Below, one piece after another: positions 5,901-7,976 of a DNA stretch of 7,976 nt. The first letter of the stretch is position 1. The number at the start of each line of letters is the position of its first letter. The notes below the pieces were generated by a model. That model was not told the origin of the DNA. It was given only the letters and a program-made list of their open reading frames with translations, and made no database searches. The stretch is from assembly GCA_003023665.1 (NCBI GenBank), contig PXYR01000078.1, positions 1 to 7,976 on the forward strand, in the 5' to 3' direction. Source of the DNA: Bacteroidota bacterium. GTDB taxonomy: Bacteria > Bacteroidota > Bacteroidia > Flavobacteriales > Schleiferiaceae. A program made the translations under genes and the position numbers.

Positions 5901-7976
5901 TAGTCCATCACGTCCCATGAGGCTCAGCGGATTGGAGCCTCTTGTTATTACGGAAAACACAAATTTTGTCAATGTTGGCGAACGCACGAATGTAACAGGG
6001 TCTCGTAAATTTTTGCGACTGATTAAGGAACGTCAATTTGATGAGGCTTTGAATATAGCACGTGATCAGGTGGAGGGCGGCGCTCAAATTCTAGATGTAA
6101 ACATGGATGAGGGCATGATTGATGGGGTAGAGGCCATGACCACATTTCTAAACCTTATTGCTGCAGAGCCGGATATAGCTAGGATTCCTATTATGATTGA
6201 CTCTTCCAAATGGGAAATCATAGAGGCAGGGCTTAAATGTGTTCAAGGAAAGAGTGTTGTGAACTCCATTTCACTAAAAGGTGGAGAGGAAGAATTCATA
6301 CAACAGGCCAAAATTATCAAGCGCTTTGGTGCCGCAGTAATAGTTATGGCTTTTGATGAAGAAGGCCAAGCAGATAATTACGAGCGTCGTATTCAAATCT
6401 GTAAACGTTCCTACGATGTCTTAACCAAAACAGTAGGTTTTCCTGCAGAGGATATCATTTTTGATCCTAATATTTTCCCGGTGGCCACTGGGATGGAAGA
6501 GCACCGATTAAATGCATTAGACTTCTTCCGAGCTACAAAATGGATTAAAGAAAACCTTCCATACGCAAAGGTAAGTGGCGGTGTTTCCAACGTAAGTTTC
6601 AGCTTTAGAGGCAACAATACCGTTAGAGAGGCCATGCATGCTTCATTCTTGTATCACGCCATCCAAAATGGAATGGATATGGGCATAGTTAATCCAACTA
6701 TGCTTGAAGTTTATGAGGAGGTTGATAAAGAACTGATGTCACGGATAGAGGATGTCCTACTTGACCGTAAAGAGGATGCAACAGAGGCCCTTTTAGAATT
6801 TGCCCAAACGGTCCAGGGGACCGTAAAGGATGAAGCAAAGATTTTGGAATGGCGTAACCAAGAAGTGGCAAAACGTCTTGAACATGCATTAATTAAAGGT
6901 ATTACGGAGTTTATTGATGAAGACGTAGAAGAAGCAAGAACCCAATTTTCAAGGCCTTTAGAAGTCATAGAGGGTCCATTGATGGATGGTATGAATATCG
7001 TTGGTGATCTTTTTGGTGAAGGTAAAATGTTCCTGCCACAGGTTGTCAAGAGTGCCCGAGTGATGAAGAAAGCAGTAGCCTATTTACTGCCCTATTTAGA
7101 GGATGAAAAGTCCGAAGGGGGAAGTTCAAGTGCGGGTAAAGTACTTCTAGCCACGGTTAAGGGTGATGTGCATGACATAGGGAAGAATATTGTGGGCGTG
7201 GTGCTCGCTTGTAATAATTTTGAAATCATAGACTTAGGAGTAATGGTGCCCCCTGAAAAAATTCTCCAGGCCGCTCAACAGCACCAAGTGGATATGATTG
7301 GTCTAAGCGGATTAATTACCCCTTCTTTGGATGAGATGATTCATATTGCTAAAGAAATGGAGCGAATGGAAATGAACATGCCGCTACTCATTGGTGGTGC
7401 CACCACCTCACGCGCTCATACTGCTGTAAAGATTGATCCAGAATACAGTGGAGGCGTTATGCATGTCAATGACGCGAGTCGTGCTGTTGGTGTTAGTTCT
7501 AAATTACTTTCCGAAGAGGGACCGACCTATATACTTCAGGAAAAAGCATCCTTAGAAAAAGTACGAGACGGTTATGCCAAGCATAGAGAACGAAAAGCAT
7601 TGGTCACCTTGGAGTTCGCGCAAAAGAATAAGCCCAAACTCGATTTTAACAAGTCTATGGTGCCCACTCCTAAGTTCATTGGGAGTAGACAGATTCATGA
7701 CATTTCTGTTTCAGAGGTCATCCCATATATTGATTGGACGCCTTTTTTTCAAACATGGCAGCTCTTTGGGAAATATCCTAAAATATTGGATGATAAGATT
7801 GTAGGTGACGAAGCAAAGAAATTGTTTAACGATGCTCAATCCATGTTGCGCGAAATTAAAAAGGGCGGCTGGCTTACTTTAAAAGCTGCCTATGGGATTT
7901 TCCCCGCCAACAGCGCTGGTGAAGAAATAAAATTAGGAACAGATGGTGAACTAGGTAGTTTCTATTCCTTGCGTCA
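5890..7976 (+). CDS. metH: Cobalamin-dependent methionine synthase, folate/B12/activation subunit (MetH C-terminal module), 3' end beyond window
   Basis: The frame is open from the ATG at 5890-5892 to the window edge (695 residues; about 200 more expected). It carries the remaining MetH domains. The pterin-binding barrel for methyltetrahydrofolate spans about 20-290, with NVGERTNVTGSRKF at 28-41, DVNMDEGMIDG at 69-79, MIDSSKWEIIEAGL at 102-115 and FDPNIFPVATG at 191-201. The helical cap spans about 300-410 and contains GEGKMFLPQVVKSARVMKKA (376-395). The B12-binding Rossmann domain has KGDVHDIGKNI at 424-434, with cobalt ligand His428, then GLSGLITPS (471-479) and GGATTSRAHTAVKI (502-515). 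The activation domain begins near 590 and holds IDWTPFF (614-620), in which I believe the Asp contacts SAM in E. coli. It uses the methyl group of SAM to rescue oxidised cobalamin. The ATG lies inside the last codons of the first subunit gene, suggesting coupled translation. An in-frame ATG at 5917 is an alternative start. Confidence 0.96.
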   Translation, partial: MNISSPSRPMRLSGLEPLVITENTNFVNVGERTNVTGSRKFLRLIKERQFDEALNIARDQVEGGAQILDVNMDEGMIDGVEAMTTFLNLIAAEPDIARIPIMIDSSKWEIIEAGLKCVQGKSVVNSISLKGGEEEFIQQAKIIKRFGAAVIVMAFDEEGQADNYERRIQICKRSYDVLTKTVGFPAEDIIFDPNIFPVATGMEEHRLNALDFFRATKWIKENLPYAKVSGGVSNVSFSFRGNNTVREAMHASFLYHAIQNGMDMGIVNPTMLEVYEEVDKELMSRIEDVLLDRKEDATEALLEFAQTVQGTVKDEAKILEWRNQEVAKRLEHALIKGITEFIDEDVEEARTQFSRPLEVIEGPLMDGMNIVGDLFGEGKMFLPQVVKSARVMKKAVAYLLPYLEDEKSEGGSSSAGKVLLATVKGDVHDIGKNIVGVVLACNNFEIIDLGVMVPPEKILQAAQQHQVDMIGLSGLITPSLDEMIHIAKEMERMEMNMPLLIGGATTSRAHTAVKIDPEYSGGVMHVNDASRAVGVSSKLLSEEGPTYILQEKASLEKVRDGYAKHRERKALVTLEFAQKNKPKLDFNKSMVPTPKFIGSRQIHDISVSEVIPYIDWTPFFQTWQLFGKYPKILDDKIVGDEAKKLFNDAQSMLREIKKGGWLTLKAAYGIFPANSAGEEIKLGTDGELGSFYSLR

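Noticed and set aside
6698..7049. Minus-strand open frames within the second metH gene (also 6411-6635)
   Set aside because: They are antisense to conserved pterin-binding and cap-domain coding sequence and show no family features.
7574..7804. Plus-strand open frame in another frame of the second metH gene
   Set aside because: It overlaps the conserved B12-to-activation linker and IDWTPFF region in the real frame.

Overview
The window looks like chromosomal DNA from a member of the Bacteroidota, most likely a flavobacterium-like lineage. The reasons are a methionine synthase split into two adjacent genes, start codons without clear Shine-Dalgarno sequences, TAnnTTTG-like promoter elements, and a secreted DPP IV-type peptidase of the kind common in this phylum. 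This assignment is inference from gene style and was not confirmed by a search. Every gene looks intact except the two cut by the window edges. I see no mobile element, CRISPR array, tRNA or rRNA.

Layout. Positions 1-1765 (minus strand) hold the N-terminal 588 residues of a secreted dipeptidyl-peptidase IV-like serine peptidase, which runs off the left edge just after its catalytic serine motif. At 1824-3165 (minus) lies a two-gene operon: a thioredoxin-reductase-like ferredoxin-NADP reductase followed, one base later, by an adrenodoxin-type [2Fe-2S] ferredoxin. At 3301-4560 (minus) is metK, S-adenosylmethionine (SAM) synthetase, with its own strong terminator at 3249-3278. Positions 4561-4764 are a divergent intergenic region. 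A complete SAM-I (S-box) riboswitch sits at 4765-4853 and precedes two overlapping plus-strand genes. These encode the homocysteine-binding half of cobalamin-dependent methionine synthase (4908-5900) and its folate/B12/activation half (5890 to beyond 7976).

How the parts fit. MetH makes methionine from homocysteine, MetK turns methionine into SAM, and SAM should feed back on metH through the riboswitch. The cobalamin of MetH is occasionally oxidised and must be re-reduced with SAM and a low-potential electron donor. The neighbouring ferredoxin and reductase are plausible donors, although this is inference from position. The most interesting regulatory detail is an 8-bp perfect helix downstream of the riboswitch that would bury the metH start codon, pointing to translational rather than transcriptional control.
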